The notes beneath the pieces are model-generated. The model searched no databases, had not been told where the DNA came from, and saw nothing but the letters and a program-made list of their open reading frames with translations. DNA of 64,000 bases from Minicystis rosea (GTDB lineage Bacteria > Myxococcota_A > Polyangia > Polyangiales > Polyangiaceae), in contig CP016211.1 of NCBI GenBank assembly GCA_001931535.1, positions 2,880,501-2,944,500 on the forward strand. Direction: 5' to 3'. The position numbers and the translations under genes were made by a program. Below are positions 28,737 through 36,821 of the stretch, in pieces. The first letter of the stretch is position 1. The number at the start of each line of letters is the position of its first letter.

Positions 28737-28796
28737 TCAGCCCGGGGGATCGGGCTGCGGGTTGAAGCCGGCTTTGACGCTCGTCTTCGTCTTCAT
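28737..28796 (-). CDS. 19-residue peptide, copy 1 of 4 (promoter-proximal)
   Basis: The encoded peptide is identical to the other copies; codon 5 is ACG instead of ACC. CGAGGAG precedes ATG 28796. The start codon overlaps the TGA of a possible 17-codon leader frame (28846-28793), which would couple their translation. Being first, it is nearest to the divergent intergenic region shared with the DUF350 gene. Confidence 0.8.
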   Translation of the reverse strand: MKTKTSVKAGFNPQPDPPG

Positions 28797-28846
28797 GTCG
28801 AGTCTCCTCGGGAGCTCGGTTGGTCTCCCGTCGTGCGAGCCTTCAT
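28793..28846 (-). CDS. possible 17-residue leader frame before the peptide array
   Basis: ATG 28846 opens MKARTTGDQPSSRGDST and stops with a TGA that overlaps the ATG of the first peptide gene. Its first residues (MKART) loosely resemble those of the peptides, but there is no ribosome binding site, so it may be a decayed copy, a leader, or chance. Confidence 0.25.
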   Translation of the reverse strand: MKARTTGDQPSSRGDST

Positions 28847-28930
28847 CGCAATCGCGATGCCAGTGCTGGGGCGGTCTCGATCGCTGGAATCGACGGGAAT
28901 TGCTGCAGTTCGTGAGCGTGACCGGCGATG

Positions 28931-28965
28931 GTGCACGGGGCACGGGACCGTGCGCGCACGCACGG
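28931..28965 (+). promoter_or_regulatory. two mutually exclusive hairpins upstream of the DUF350 gene
   Basis: GCACGG-GA-CCGTGC (28940-28953) and CCGTGCG-CGCA-CGCACGG (28948-28965) share the arm CCGTGC, so only one can form at a time. They lie 70-95 bp before the DUF350 start in the divergent region, where they could work as an attenuator in the leader RNA or as protein binding sites in DNA. Confidence 0.4.
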
Positions 28966-29034
28966 CCCGCACACACCGCACGCTCGGCATGCGCGGGCCT
29001 TGTGGCTCTCGCGAGCCTTGGATACGGTCGCGGG

Positions 29035-29892
29035 ATGGAGGCGCCGCCGCTCTACGTGACGCTGTTGGGCCTGGGGACGATGCTCGTGTTGCTCGTGCTC
29101 CTGCGCATGGGGCAGCGCTTGCTCTGGCCGGGCAGCACGCTGCCGGGCGACCTCCTCAAAGGGAATGGCGCGCGCGGGATGCTCCAGGTCGGGCAGGTGC
29201 TCGGCGCCTTCCTGATCGCCGGCGCGGCGGTGAAGGGCTGCGTGCACGGGCAGGGGCTCGCCCATGATCTCCCGCGCATCGCGGCCTTCGCGATCATCGG
29301 CCTCGCGCTGATGATGATCATCGGGAGCCTCGGCCTGCGCTTGCTCCTCGCGTCGCGGCTCCAAGCCGAGCTCGCGCGCGGCAACGTCGCGGCGGGCGTG
29401 GCCGCGGGCGCGCACTACGTGGCGACGGCCATCATCACCTCGCGCGCGGTGGCCGGCGGCGACCTGCACGATCTCGGCATTTCCCTGGCCTTCTTCGCGC
29501 TCGGCCAGCTCACGCTGCACGCGTTCATCACGCTGTTCCGCGCGCTCACCGTGTACGACGACGCCGAGCAGATCCAGGGTGAGAACCTGGCCGCCGCGCT
29601 CTCGTACGCGGGCGTGTCCATCGCGGTGGCGATCATCATCGGCCGCGCGCTCGAGGGTGATTTCTCAGGATGGATCGCGTCGCTCAAGGGGTATGGCGGC
29701 GTGCTGCTCTTCCTGCTCGCGCTTTATCCGGTGCGGCAGCTCTTGGTGCAGGTGGTGTTGCTCGGTGCGCCCTTCAGCTTCCGCGGCGGGCGGCTCGACA
29801 CGGGCGTCGCGGCCGAGCGCAACGCGGGCCTCGGTGCGCTCGAGGCCGTCACGTACATCGCGACCGCGCTCGCCATCGCCGAGCTCCTGTGA
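29035..29892 (+). CDS. DUF350 family membrane protein
   Basis: This 285-residue protein has about eight membrane helices in a duplicated pattern, with the DUF350 features GQVLGAFLIAGAAVKGCVHG, NVAAGVAAGAHYVATAIITSRA and, in the second half, ENLAAALSYAGVSIAVAIIIGRAL. DUF350 (YjfL in E. coli) is a membrane protein of unknown function, often encoded beside a glutathionylspermidine-synthase-like ATP-grasp protein, as here: its TGA overlaps the GTG of the ligase gene by 4 bases. ATG 29035 was chosen; no strong ribosome binding site is seen. It is divergent from the peptide array. Confidence 0.88.
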   Translation: MEAPPLYVTLLGLGTMLVLLVLLRMGQRLLWPGSTLPGDLLKGNGARGMLQVGQVLGAFLIAGAAVKGCVHGQGLAHDLPRIAAFAIIGLALMMIIGSLGLRLLLASRLQAELARGNVAAGVAAGAHYVATAIITSRAVAGGDLHDLGISLAFFALGQLTLHAFITLFRALTVYDDAEQIQGENLAAALSYAGVSIAVAIIIGRALEGDFSGWIASLKGYGGVLLFLLALYPVRQLLVQVVLLGAPFSFRGGRLDTGVAAERNAGLGALEAVTYIATALAIAELL

Positions 29893-31136
29893 GCGACGGC
29901 GCATCGTCGTACGACGCCTTCGCTCGCCGCGTCGTCGCTTCGGGCATCCTCACCGATCCTTGGCTCGACGGGCAGCCGCGCTTCCGCGAGGCGCCGCTGA
30001 TCCTCACGCGCGGCGAGCTCGGCGCGCTCTACCGCGTCGCCGAGGACGTCGCCGCCGTCTACGACGAGCTGTGCGTCCTCGTGAACGCGAGCCCGGCGCT
30101 GCTGGATGATTTCTACGGGCTCACGCCTTGGCAAAAGGCGATGTGGACCGCGTCCGCGCCGCTCTGGCACGGCATCGCCCGCGCCGATGTCTTCGTCACC
30201 GACGCGGGCATCCAGATCGCCGAGATCAACTGCGACACGCCCACCGGCGAGGCCGAAGCCGTCGTGCTCTCCGCGCTCGCCGCCGAAGCGCGCGCGGGCG
30301 CCGTCGATCCCAACCGCGATCTCGGCGATCGCTTTTGCCAGATGGTGGAGCTCCTCGGCCTGAGCCTCGTGGACGGCCCGCCTCCGCGCGCGATCGGCCT
30401 CGTCTATCCGACGGAGCTTACCGAAGATCTCTCGGTGATCCGCCTCTACCGTCGCTGGTTGGAGGAACGCGATCTCGAGGTGATCCTGGGCTCGCCCTAC
30501 AACCTCCGCGCAGATGCCGAAGGCCTCCGGCTCTTCGAGCGGCCGTTCTCGATCCTCCTCCGCCACTACAAGACCGATTGGTGGGGCGAGCGCATGAGCG
30601 TGTGGGACGACGAGACCATCGCCGACGCCGACGCGCTGGTCGGTCCGCTCGGCGCCGCGCTCACGTCCTCGATCGATCGGCGCGCGGCGGTCATCAATCC
30701 ATTCGGCTCGGTCGTGCCGCAGAACAAGCGGAGCATGGCTTTGATGTGGGAGAAGCTCGCGGATTTCTCGCCGCGCGCGCAGGAGACGATCCGCGCCCAC
30801 GTGCCCGAGAGCCGCCGGCTCGAGACGATGGATCCCGCGCAGCTCGTCGCCGAGCGCGAACGATGGGTGATCAAGAGCGACTACGGCGCCGAGGGCGACG
30901 AAGTGATCCTCGGCCGCTTGGCCACCGCCGACGAGTGGCGCGAAGCGCTCGCCCACGCGAAGCCGGGACGGTGGATCGCACAGCGTTACTTCTCGGCGCG
31001 CGAAGGCGAGGGCGGCGAGACCATCAACCACGGCGTGTACCTCATCGCCGGCGAGGCCTCGGGGATCTATGCCCGCGCGCAGGTGGGCGCGACCGATGAG
31101 CGCGCGCTCTCGCTGCCGGTGTTGATCGAAGGCTGA
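29889..31136 (+). CDS. glutathionylspermidine synthase family ATP-grasp ligase (YjfC-like)
   Basis: This 415-residue protein matches the GSP_synth ATP-grasp family, which joins a carboxylate (often a peptide C-terminus) to an amine with ATP. Visible features are IAEINCDTPTGEAEAV (N-terminal pre-ATP-grasp part), VINPFGSVVPQNKRSMALMWE, and the ATP-grasp lid and core WVIKSDYGAEGDEVILG and HAKPGRWIAQRYF. The amidase half of bifunctional E. coli Gsp is absent. It starts at GTG 29889, overlapping the DUF350 stop, so the two are coupled. Substrate is not known; the divergent small peptides are candidates by context only. Confidence 0.88.
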   Translation: MSDGASSYDAFARRVVASGILTDPWLDGQPRFREAPLILTRGELGALYRVAEDVAAVYDELCVLVNASPALLDDFYGLTPWQKAMWTASAPLWHGIARADVFVTDAGIQIAEINCDTPTGEAEAVVLSALAAEARAGAVDPNRDLGDRFCQMVELLGLSLVDGPPPRAIGLVYPTELTEDLSVIRLYRRWLEERDLEVILGSPYNLRADAEGLRLFERPFSILLRHYKTDWWGERMSVWDDETIADADALVGPLGAALTSSIDRRAAVINPFGSVVPQNKRSMALMWEKLADFSPRAQETIRAHVPESRRLETMDPAQLVAERERWVIKSDYGAEGDEVILGRLATADEWREALAHAKPGRWIAQRYFSAREGEGGETINHGVYLIAGEASGIYARAQVGATDERALSLPVLIEG

Positions 31137-31146
31137 AGCGCGGGCC

Positions 31147-33162
31147 TCACCGCCGGTGGCGGCGCGCGAGCGCGCGCGCCCAAGCGGGATCGAGCACGCC
31201 GTCGACCCGCACGGAGTAGCGGAAGAACGGGTCCGGCAGGACACCGTGATAGTCCATGTCGTTGAACCAATAGATCGGCGCCGTCACCACCGTGCGGCTC
31301 CCGCCGTCGGCGTCGACCAGGTAGAGCCGCTTGTCGCCGCGCGGCTGGAACGAGATCGATTGGGCAATGGTGAGATCCCGTCCGGGCTCGCTGTCGCGAT
31401 GCAGGGGCGCATGATCGTTGGCCTCCAGGCCGAAGAGCACCGCGCGCCCAACCTCGGTGAACGGGAGGCTCTCGATGAAGGCCACCGTGCGCGGAAACAC
31501 GGCCCGCGCCTCGGCGGTGAAATCCTTCCCGGCGCCCGAGTGCTTGTCTTCCCAGCAATCGTTTTCGAGCAGGTGATAGCAAACGCGCCACGGGAAATAG
31601 ACCCGGTGCCGATAGATCAGATAAGCCATCTGCGCGGGCGAGAGCGGGTTGTCGGTCTCGTCGCCAAACGCGTATTCGTCCTGCTTTTCGGGGTCGAATG
31701 CCGAAGGATCCTCCGCGAGCGAGACGAAGCGCACGAACTCCTCACGCGAGAGTGAGGCGATGACATCGCCGTAATCCACATACGGATCATCGCGAACCCA
31801 CGGGGCCACGACACCCATGTGCTTCAAGCTCCCGCCGGTGCGAGAGGATTGAACCCGCGCGAGCCCATACGTGATCTCGTCATCGAGCATTGGAAAGCAC
31901 GAGATGTCGATGTCGCTCGAAAGATCGATGTACGGCTTCCCCCAGATCCCCACGAGCTTTCCGAGCCGCGATGCGATCGGCGCGGGAGGAGGCGGCTCCG
32001 ATCCTCGCGAGTCCGGAGGATCGTCGTTCGAGGATTCCTGCTCCTCGAGCGCCTCGGCGTAGCGACGGGCCACGAGACGATCGAAGGCATGAACGCCGTC
32101 CTCCACGGCGGCATAGCCGATGGGCGCGTAGCCGCGCGATCGGATCCCGATCTGCTGGCGTTCGCACACCGCGCGGTCTTCGGCGTTCACGCGGGCCCAG
32201 AAATCGAGCACATCGGTGACGCTCTCGCCCGCGGGACAGTCGGGGTGCGCGTAGGTCTCGGCGATCACGAGGGTGCGATCCGGCGCGATGGGGTGCAGTC
32301 GATACGTGAGGAAGTAATCGGGCTGGAGGCTCGTGAGCAGGCCGGGGAAGAGGTGCGCGTCACGGACGCGACGGCGCGCGTCCTCCGCGACGAGGAAAGG
32401 TCGATCGAGCCGGCGGCCGCTCTTCGAGACGGTCTCGGCCGAAGGGACGATATCCATGAGGCCACCGAGCCACGGGCCATCGCCGAGGAGCGACGCGGCC
32501 CGCTCCGTGGGCGTGAGCGCTTCGAGCGCGGGATGCACGAGCGGGAAGTGATGCGACTCCTGGAAGTTCGCGACGCAGAGCTTCCAGTTGGCGCGCACTT
32601 CGTAGCGGGCCTGGCCGATGCGCGCGAGCTCGGGGAGCTTCGCGAGCCAAGGCGGCGCGCCGGCGAGCGCGTGCTCGAGCTCGGGTGCATCGGGATCGAG
32701 GTTCACGAAGAGGAAGCCGTTCCACGCTTCCATGCGCACGGGGACGAGGCCGGCGGCCGTGCGATCGAGCCCGGGACGCGCGCCGGGCGCGGCGCGCAGG
32801 GCGCCGTCGAGCGCATAGGTCCAGCGATGGTAAGGGCACGCGAGGGCCTCGGCGCGGCCGCACGGCGCATCGACGAGGGTGGCCCCGCGGTGACGGCAGG
32901 CGTTGTAGAAGGCGCGCGCGCGCCCGTCCTCGCCGCGCAAGACGAGGATCCCTTCGGGCGTGATCGGCGCGAGCATCCACGCGCCGGGCTCCGCGATGTT
33001 GCGCTCGTGACCGACGCAGAGCCAAGCCCGCCCGAAGATGGCGTCGCGATCGAAGGCGAAGACGTCTTCGTCCCAACACGCCGCCGGCGGGAGCGGGCGC
33101 GCCTCCTCGAACGGGGCCAGGGTGGCGGAGAGATCGCCGGCGCTGAAGGGCAGGGGAGTCAA
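31147..33162 (-). CDS. fusion of Rieske non-haem oxygenase and Fe(II)/2-oxoglutarate-type oxygenase
   Basis: Residues 1-370 are a ring-hydroxylating-type oxygenase alpha subunit: Rieske ligands Cys89, His91, Cys109, His112 (CRHRGA, CPYHRW), mononuclear iron ligands His205 and His210 (ESHHFPLVH) and probably Asp329, most like choline/betaine-type Rieske oxygenases. After a Pro/Ser linker (375-398), residues about 400-671 form a second domain with His588-x-Asp590 (HRDSEPG), His639 (MDYHG) and Arg648 or Arg652 (FRYSVR), the iron and 2-oxoglutarate signature of aspartyl-hydroxylase-like enzymes. The start is TTG 33162 without a clear ribosome binding site. It is convergent with the ATP-grasp gene, 10 bp apart. 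Confidence 0.85.
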   Translation of the reverse strand: MTPLPFSAGDLSATLAPFEEARPLPPAACWDEDVFAFDRDAIFGRAWLCVGHERNIAEPGAWMLAPITPEGILVLRGEDGRARAFYNACRHRGATLVDAPCGRAEALACPYHRWTYALDGALRAAPGARPGLDRTAAGLVPVRMEAWNGFLFVNLDPDAPELEHALAGAPPWLAKLPELARIGQARYEVRANWKLCVANFQESHHFPLVHPALEALTPTERAASLLGDGPWLGGLMDIVPSAETVSKSGRRLDRPFLVAEDARRRVRDAHLFPGLLTSLQPDYFLTYRLHPIAPDRTLVIAETYAHPDCPAGESVTDVLDFWARVNAEDRAVCERQQIGIRSRGYAPIGYAAVEDGVHAFDRLVARRYAEALEEQESSNDDPPDSRGSEPPPPAPIASRLGKLVGIWGKPYIDLSSDIDISCFPMLDDEITYGLARVQSSRTGGSLKHMGVVAPWVRDDPYVDYGDVIASLSREEFVRFVSLAEDPSAFDPEKQDEYAFGDETDNPLSPAQMAYLIYRHRVYFPWRVCYHLLENDCWEDKHSGAGKDFTAEARAVFPRTVAFIESLPFTEVGRAVLFGLEANDHAPLHRDSEPGRDLTIAQSISFQPRGDKRLYLVDADGGSRTVVTAPIYWFNDMDYHGVLPDPFFRYSVRVDGVLDPAWARALARRHRR

Positions 33163-33238
33163 CGCGACGACTGTAGCGAAACCCGAGGCCGGCAGGAAAC
33201 CGAGCGGCCGCGACGGTGATCCATCGCGGCCCTCCCGA

Positions 33239-35938
33239 TCACCCGCGCCGCTTCTTGACGAGCGCTTCTTGGGCGCGCGCGATCACGACGTCGAGCGTGC
33301 CGCGCACCCGATCGAGCGGGATGGTCCGGTCGCCCCACTTCACGAAATCCCGCTTCGTGCGCTCGTCCGACAGCTCCGCACGCAGCCGATCCAGCTCGAC
33401 CTCGAGCGCCTTGCGCTCCTCTGCGGCGCGCTCCTCGTGTTGGCCGAGCGTCTCCGAGTGCGACGACCACAGCTCTTCGAGAACACGCGCGTGCTGCGCG
33501 CGCTCTTGCCCGAGGGCAGCCTCGCGCTCGGCGAGGGTCGCAGCGTGCTCGGCCTTCAGCGCATCGAGGGCGCTCGCGTGCTCGGTTTTCAGCGCCGCGA
33601 TGGCTTCCTCGCGCTGCGTCTCGTGCTGACCGAGCATCTCCGAGTGCGACGACCACAGCTCCTCGAGCACGCGCGCATGGTGGCCCCGCTCTTCGATGAG
33701 GGCGGCCTCGCGCGCTTCGATCGTGCTGGCGTGCTCGGCCTTCAGCGCCGCGATGGCAGCCTCGGCCTGTTGTGCGGCGGCAGCGAGCGCGCGCTCGCGC
33801 GTCGCCTCGTGCTCGCCGAGCGTCTCCGAGTGCGACGACCACAGCTCTTCGAGCACACGCGCGTGTTGCGCGCGCTCTTGAGCGAGTGCGGCCTCGCGCT
33901 CTGCCAGGGTCGCAGCGTGCTCGGCCTTCAGCGCATCGATGGCGCTCGCGTGCTCGGCTTTCAGCGCCGCGATGGCTTGCTCTCGTCGCGCGTCGGCCTC
34001 CTCTGCGGCGACAGCGAGCGCGCGCTCCTGCGCGGCCTCGTGCTGGCCGAGCGTCTCCGAGTGAGACGACCACAGCTCTTCGAGAACGCGCGCATGGTGG
34101 CCCCGCTCTTCGATGAGGGCGGCCTCGCGTGCCTCGATCGTGCCGGCGTGCTCGGCCTTCAACGCATCGATGGCGCGCGCGTGCTCGGCTTTCAGCGCCT
34201 CGATGGCGCGCGCGTGCTCGTCGTCTTTCGCCTTCAGCGCGGCCTCGTGCTCCGCGCGCAGCGCAGCGAGGGCTTCGTTGCGCTGCGCGTCCGCGGCTTC
34301 GAGGGAGGCCAACGCTTCCTGGTGCGCCGTGACGTGCTCGGTGACCTCGGCCGAGTGCGCCGACCACAAATCTTCCAGCACATGAACGTGTGCGAGCCGC
34401 TCCTGGCTCAGCACCGTGTCCTTCTCCGCGAGAAGCGTCGCGTGCTCCGCCTTCAGCGCTTCGAGGACGCCGGCATGCTCCGCCTTCAGCGCCTCGAGGC
34501 TGCTCGCGTGGGCCGCGTCCTTCGCGAGGACGAGAGCGTCTTGCTCCCGGCGCAGGGCCGCGAGCGCCTCGTCGCGCGCCGCCGTCGTCGCCGACGCTTG
34601 CTCGAGCGCCGCGGCGCGCTCCGTGACCTCGGCCGAGTGCGCCGACCACAGCTCTTCGAGCACGCCGACGTGCGCGCCCCGCTCCTTTTGGAGCGTCGCG
34701 TCCTTCTCGGCGAGCGCGCTCGCGTGCGCCGTCTTCAGCGCCTCGATCTCGCTCGCATGCTCGGCCCGGAGCGCCTCGATCGCGCGCGTGTGCGCGGTCT
34801 CCTTCGCCTCCATCACGGCTGCATGCTCGCGGTGCAAGGCCGCGAGCGCCTCGTCGTGGATCGCGGCAGCCTCGGCGTTCGCTTGCACGCGTGCAGCTTG
34901 CTGCTCGACGCCCTCGCCGGTGATCGCGTCGCTCGCCGCCTCGGTCGCATGGCCCGGGTCCGATTCGGCGGACGACTGCGGCTGCGGCGGCGCATCCTCG
35001 ATCGAAGCAGGCTCTCGGCCGAGCGATGCTTGCAGCACCTCGCCCGCAGTGGTCGCGAGCCACAGCGACGCCGCGCCCTTGGTAGCGACGGCGACCATGA
35101 GCTGCGCGTGCCCGTTCGCCGACACCGCGACGGTGCGCGATGGCGTGAGCGGCACGGTGCCTTCGGCGAGCGCCGCGGCGTCGTAGAGCGACACGGTCCC
35201 GTCGGCGAAGGCAACGATCAACGCGTCGTCGAGCACGGCCACGTCGGCCGGGCTCCCCGCGATCTCGACCATGCGGGCGGCGAGCTTGCTGCTGCCGGTG
35301 ACCAAGCAGATCTCCTGCGATCCGCGCTTCCAAAGAGCGGAGAGCGCTGGGCCGCCGCGAACGAGATCGAGATCCTTCGCCTGCGCCGGAAGCGCGGTGC
35401 GCGCGCTCGTCCCGAGCTCCGGCGTGGCGCCTGGGTGAATGCGGAACTGGCCGCCCTCTTCACCATCGGCGACGACATAGGTGAGGTTCTCGCCGACGTC
35501 GGCCGCACGCAGCGCGCCGCCGCGCACCGTGAACGATCGCACCGCGACCTCTTCGCGGCTCAGCGTGATGGCGCCCGCGCTTCCATCCTGAGCGAGCAAG
35601 AGCGCGCTCTCGCCCGAGGGCCGCATGAACAGCGCGCGCACGTCGCGCGCGATCGGCTGCGCCTCCAGCGTCCCACCGAGACCGCGCAAGGCCCATAGAT
35701 CGCCGTCGCTCGCTCGCACCACCGCGACGTCCTTCGAGAGCAACGCGATCTCCTGCGGGGCTTCGATGGGCAGATCGACGATCGTTGCTGGTCCGCCCGC
35801 AAAGGGCACGAGCGCGAGCCGCGCCGGCCCGCTGGTGAGCACGCCGACGAGCCCTACGCCCGTTAAGATCGCGACCGCACGTACGTTCGCTTCGAGATCG
35901 GTTTGCTTTTGGAAAGGATGAATCGCGGTGAGTGGCAT
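33239..35938 (-). CDS. beta-propeller-like protein with giant repetitive coiled coil
   Basis: The first 320 or so residues of this 899-residue protein show repeated short strands (ATIVDLPIEAPQEIALLSKD, DVAVLDDALIVAFADGTVSLYD), like a beta-propeller. From about 360 to 860 runs an Ala/Glu/His-rich coiled coil in which the motif HARVLEELWSSHSETLGQHE recurs six times with small changes, separated by ALKAEHA-type heptads. The C-terminus (KWGDRTIPLDRVRGTLDVVI) looks like a small folded cap. No signal peptide or membrane helix is seen. It may be a cytoplasmic scaffold. I do not know a named homologue. It lies upstream of, and on the same strand as, the Rieske fusion, 76 bp away. Confidence 0.8.
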   Translation of the reverse strand: MPLTAIHPFQKQTDLEANVRAVAILTGVGLVGVLTSGPARLALVPFAGGPATIVDLPIEAPQEIALLSKDVAVVRASDGDLWALRGLGGTLEAQPIARDVRALFMRPSGESALLLAQDGSAGAITLSREEVAVRSFTVRGGALRAADVGENLTYVVADGEEGGQFRIHPGATPELGTSARTALPAQAKDLDLVRGGPALSALWKRGSQEICLVTGSSKLAARMVEIAGSPADVAVLDDALIVAFADGTVSLYDAAALAEGTVPLTPSRTVAVSANGHAQLMVAVATKGAASLWLATTAGEVLQASLGREPASIEDAPPQPQSSAESDPGHATEAASDAITGEGVEQQAARVQANAEAAAIHDEALAALHREHAAVMEAKETAHTRAIEALRAEHASEIEALKTAHASALAEKDATLQKERGAHVGVLEELWSAHSAEVTERAAALEQASATTAARDEALAALRREQDALVLAKDAAHASSLEALKAEHAGVLEALKAEHATLLAEKDTVLSQERLAHVHVLEDLWSAHSAEVTEHVTAHQEALASLEAADAQRNEALAALRAEHEAALKAKDDEHARAIEALKAEHARAIDALKAEHAGTIEAREAALIEERGHHARVLEELWSSHSETLGQHEAAQERALAVAAEEADARREQAIAALKAEHASAIDALKAEHAATLAEREAALAQERAQHARVLEELWSSHSETLGEHEATRERALAAAAQQAEAAIAALKAEHASTIEAREAALIEERGHHARVLEELWSSHSEMLGQHETQREEAIAALKTEHASALDALKAEHAATLAEREAALGQERAQHARVLEELWSSHSETLGQHEERAAEERKALEVELDRLRAELSDERTKRDFVKWGDRTIPLDRVRGTLDVVIARAQEALVKKRRG

Positions 35939-36074
35939 CGGGGCGACAGCCTACTCGGAGGTGCCGCGCAATTGCGCGAAATGAGTGAGCTAACGCACTG
36001 CAAAAGGCGCCCTCGGCCGGCTCGATCGACGAAGGCGCCGTCCTCGCACCTCGACACGCGCTCAGCAGGTGGGA

Positions 36075-36092
36075 TGTCAGCCCCGACTGACA
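36075..36092 (-). terminator. hairpin after the uracil-DNA glycosylase gene
   Basis: TGTCAG-CCCCGA-CTGACA is a perfect 6-bp stem about 28 bp past the stop of the minus-strand glycosylase gene. No T-run; assignment is tentative. Confidence 0.35.
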
Positions 36093-36119
36093 CGATCTTC
36101 GCGCGCGCGCCGCCCGCGA

Positions 36120-36821
36120 TCACCGCGCGCATTCCCAGGCCGCGGCCACCACCGCGTCGAACATCGCGGGCGTGAGCCGCCCCGTCTGCGTGTTCTGTTG
36201 GCTCACGTGGTAGCTCGCGAAGAGCTTGACCTGGCCTTCGCCGCCGCGCGGATCGGGAATCATCGCTACGACCCCGTGCCCGAACGGAGGCGCCTCGATC
36301 CGCGTCCCCACCCGCCGCTTCGCGAGCCCGAGGACCGCGTCGTAGCCCGTCTTTCCCAGCGCGAGATACACGCGCGCGTTGGGGAGCAACGCCAGCTCGT
36401 CGTCGAGCCAGCTCCGACAGTTGCCGAGCTCCTCGGGCGTGGGCTTGTTCTCCGGCGGCGCGCAGCGGCAGGGCGCGGTGATCCACGCGCCGCGGAGCGT
36501 GAGCCCGTCGTCGCGGTACCGGCTCTCGGCCTGCGATGCGATCCCGAGCCGATGGAGGGACGCGTAGAGAAAATCACCCGAGCGATCGCCCGTGAACATC
36601 CGCCCGGTGCGGTTCGCGCCGTGCGCCGCAGGCGCGAGGCCCACGAACACCAGCGTCGCCTGCGGATCGCCGAAGCCCGGCACGGGCCGGCCCCAATACG
36701 TTTCGTCGCGGTACGCGCGCCGCTTCTCTTCGGCCACGCGCTCGCGCCACGCGACGAGGCGCGGGCAGCGACGGCACGTGATGAGGTCTGCGTGCAGCGT
36801 CGCCAGGGTGCGCCGTTTCAT
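36120..36821 (-). CDS. uracil-DNA glycosylase, family 5 (UDGb)
   Basis: This 233-residue protein removes uracil and other damaged bases from DNA. It carries the family 5 signature: CRRCPRL near the N-terminus, GRPVPGFGDP, VGLAPAAHGANRTGRMFTGD, CRCAPPENKPTPEE and a C-terminal SYHVSQQNTQTGRLT. The four Cys are expected to hold an iron-sulfur cluster. Length is normal. ATG 36821 overlaps the stop of the upstream hydrolase gene by 4 bases (ATGA), so the two are translationally coupled, though no functional link is obvious. Confidence 0.95.
   Translation of the reverse strand: MKRRTLATLHADLITCRRCPRLVAWRERVAEEKRRAYRDETYWGRPVPGFGDPQATLVFVGLAPAAHGANRTGRMFTGDRSGDFLYASLHRLGIASQAESRYRDDGLTLRGAWITAPCRCAPPENKPTPEELGNCRSWLDDELALLPNARVYLALGKTGYDAVLGLAKRRVGTRIEAPPFGHGVVAMIPDPRGGEGQVKLFASYHVSQQNTQTGRLTPAMFDAVVAAAWECAR

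Larger units (their letters stand above)
28403..28814 (-). repeat. four tandem units of about 111 bp, each a peptide gene with its own ribosome binding site
   Basis: Unit period is 110-113 bp. The 60-bp coding parts differ only at six third-codon positions, all silent, whereas the 50-53 bp spacers vary more freely apart from the AGGAGACTCGAC leader before each ATG, a TCGAA motif in mid-spacer and an AAGCCAC/GAGCCAC motif after each stop. The contrast indicates selection on the peptide rather than recent copying alone. Confidence 0.9.

Noticed and set aside
28403..28796. CRISPR array (four repeats at regular spacing)
   Set aside because: Repeats are 60 bp, code for an identical peptide with ribosome binding sites, differ only at silent sites, and the spacers are related to one another, unlike CRISPR spacers.
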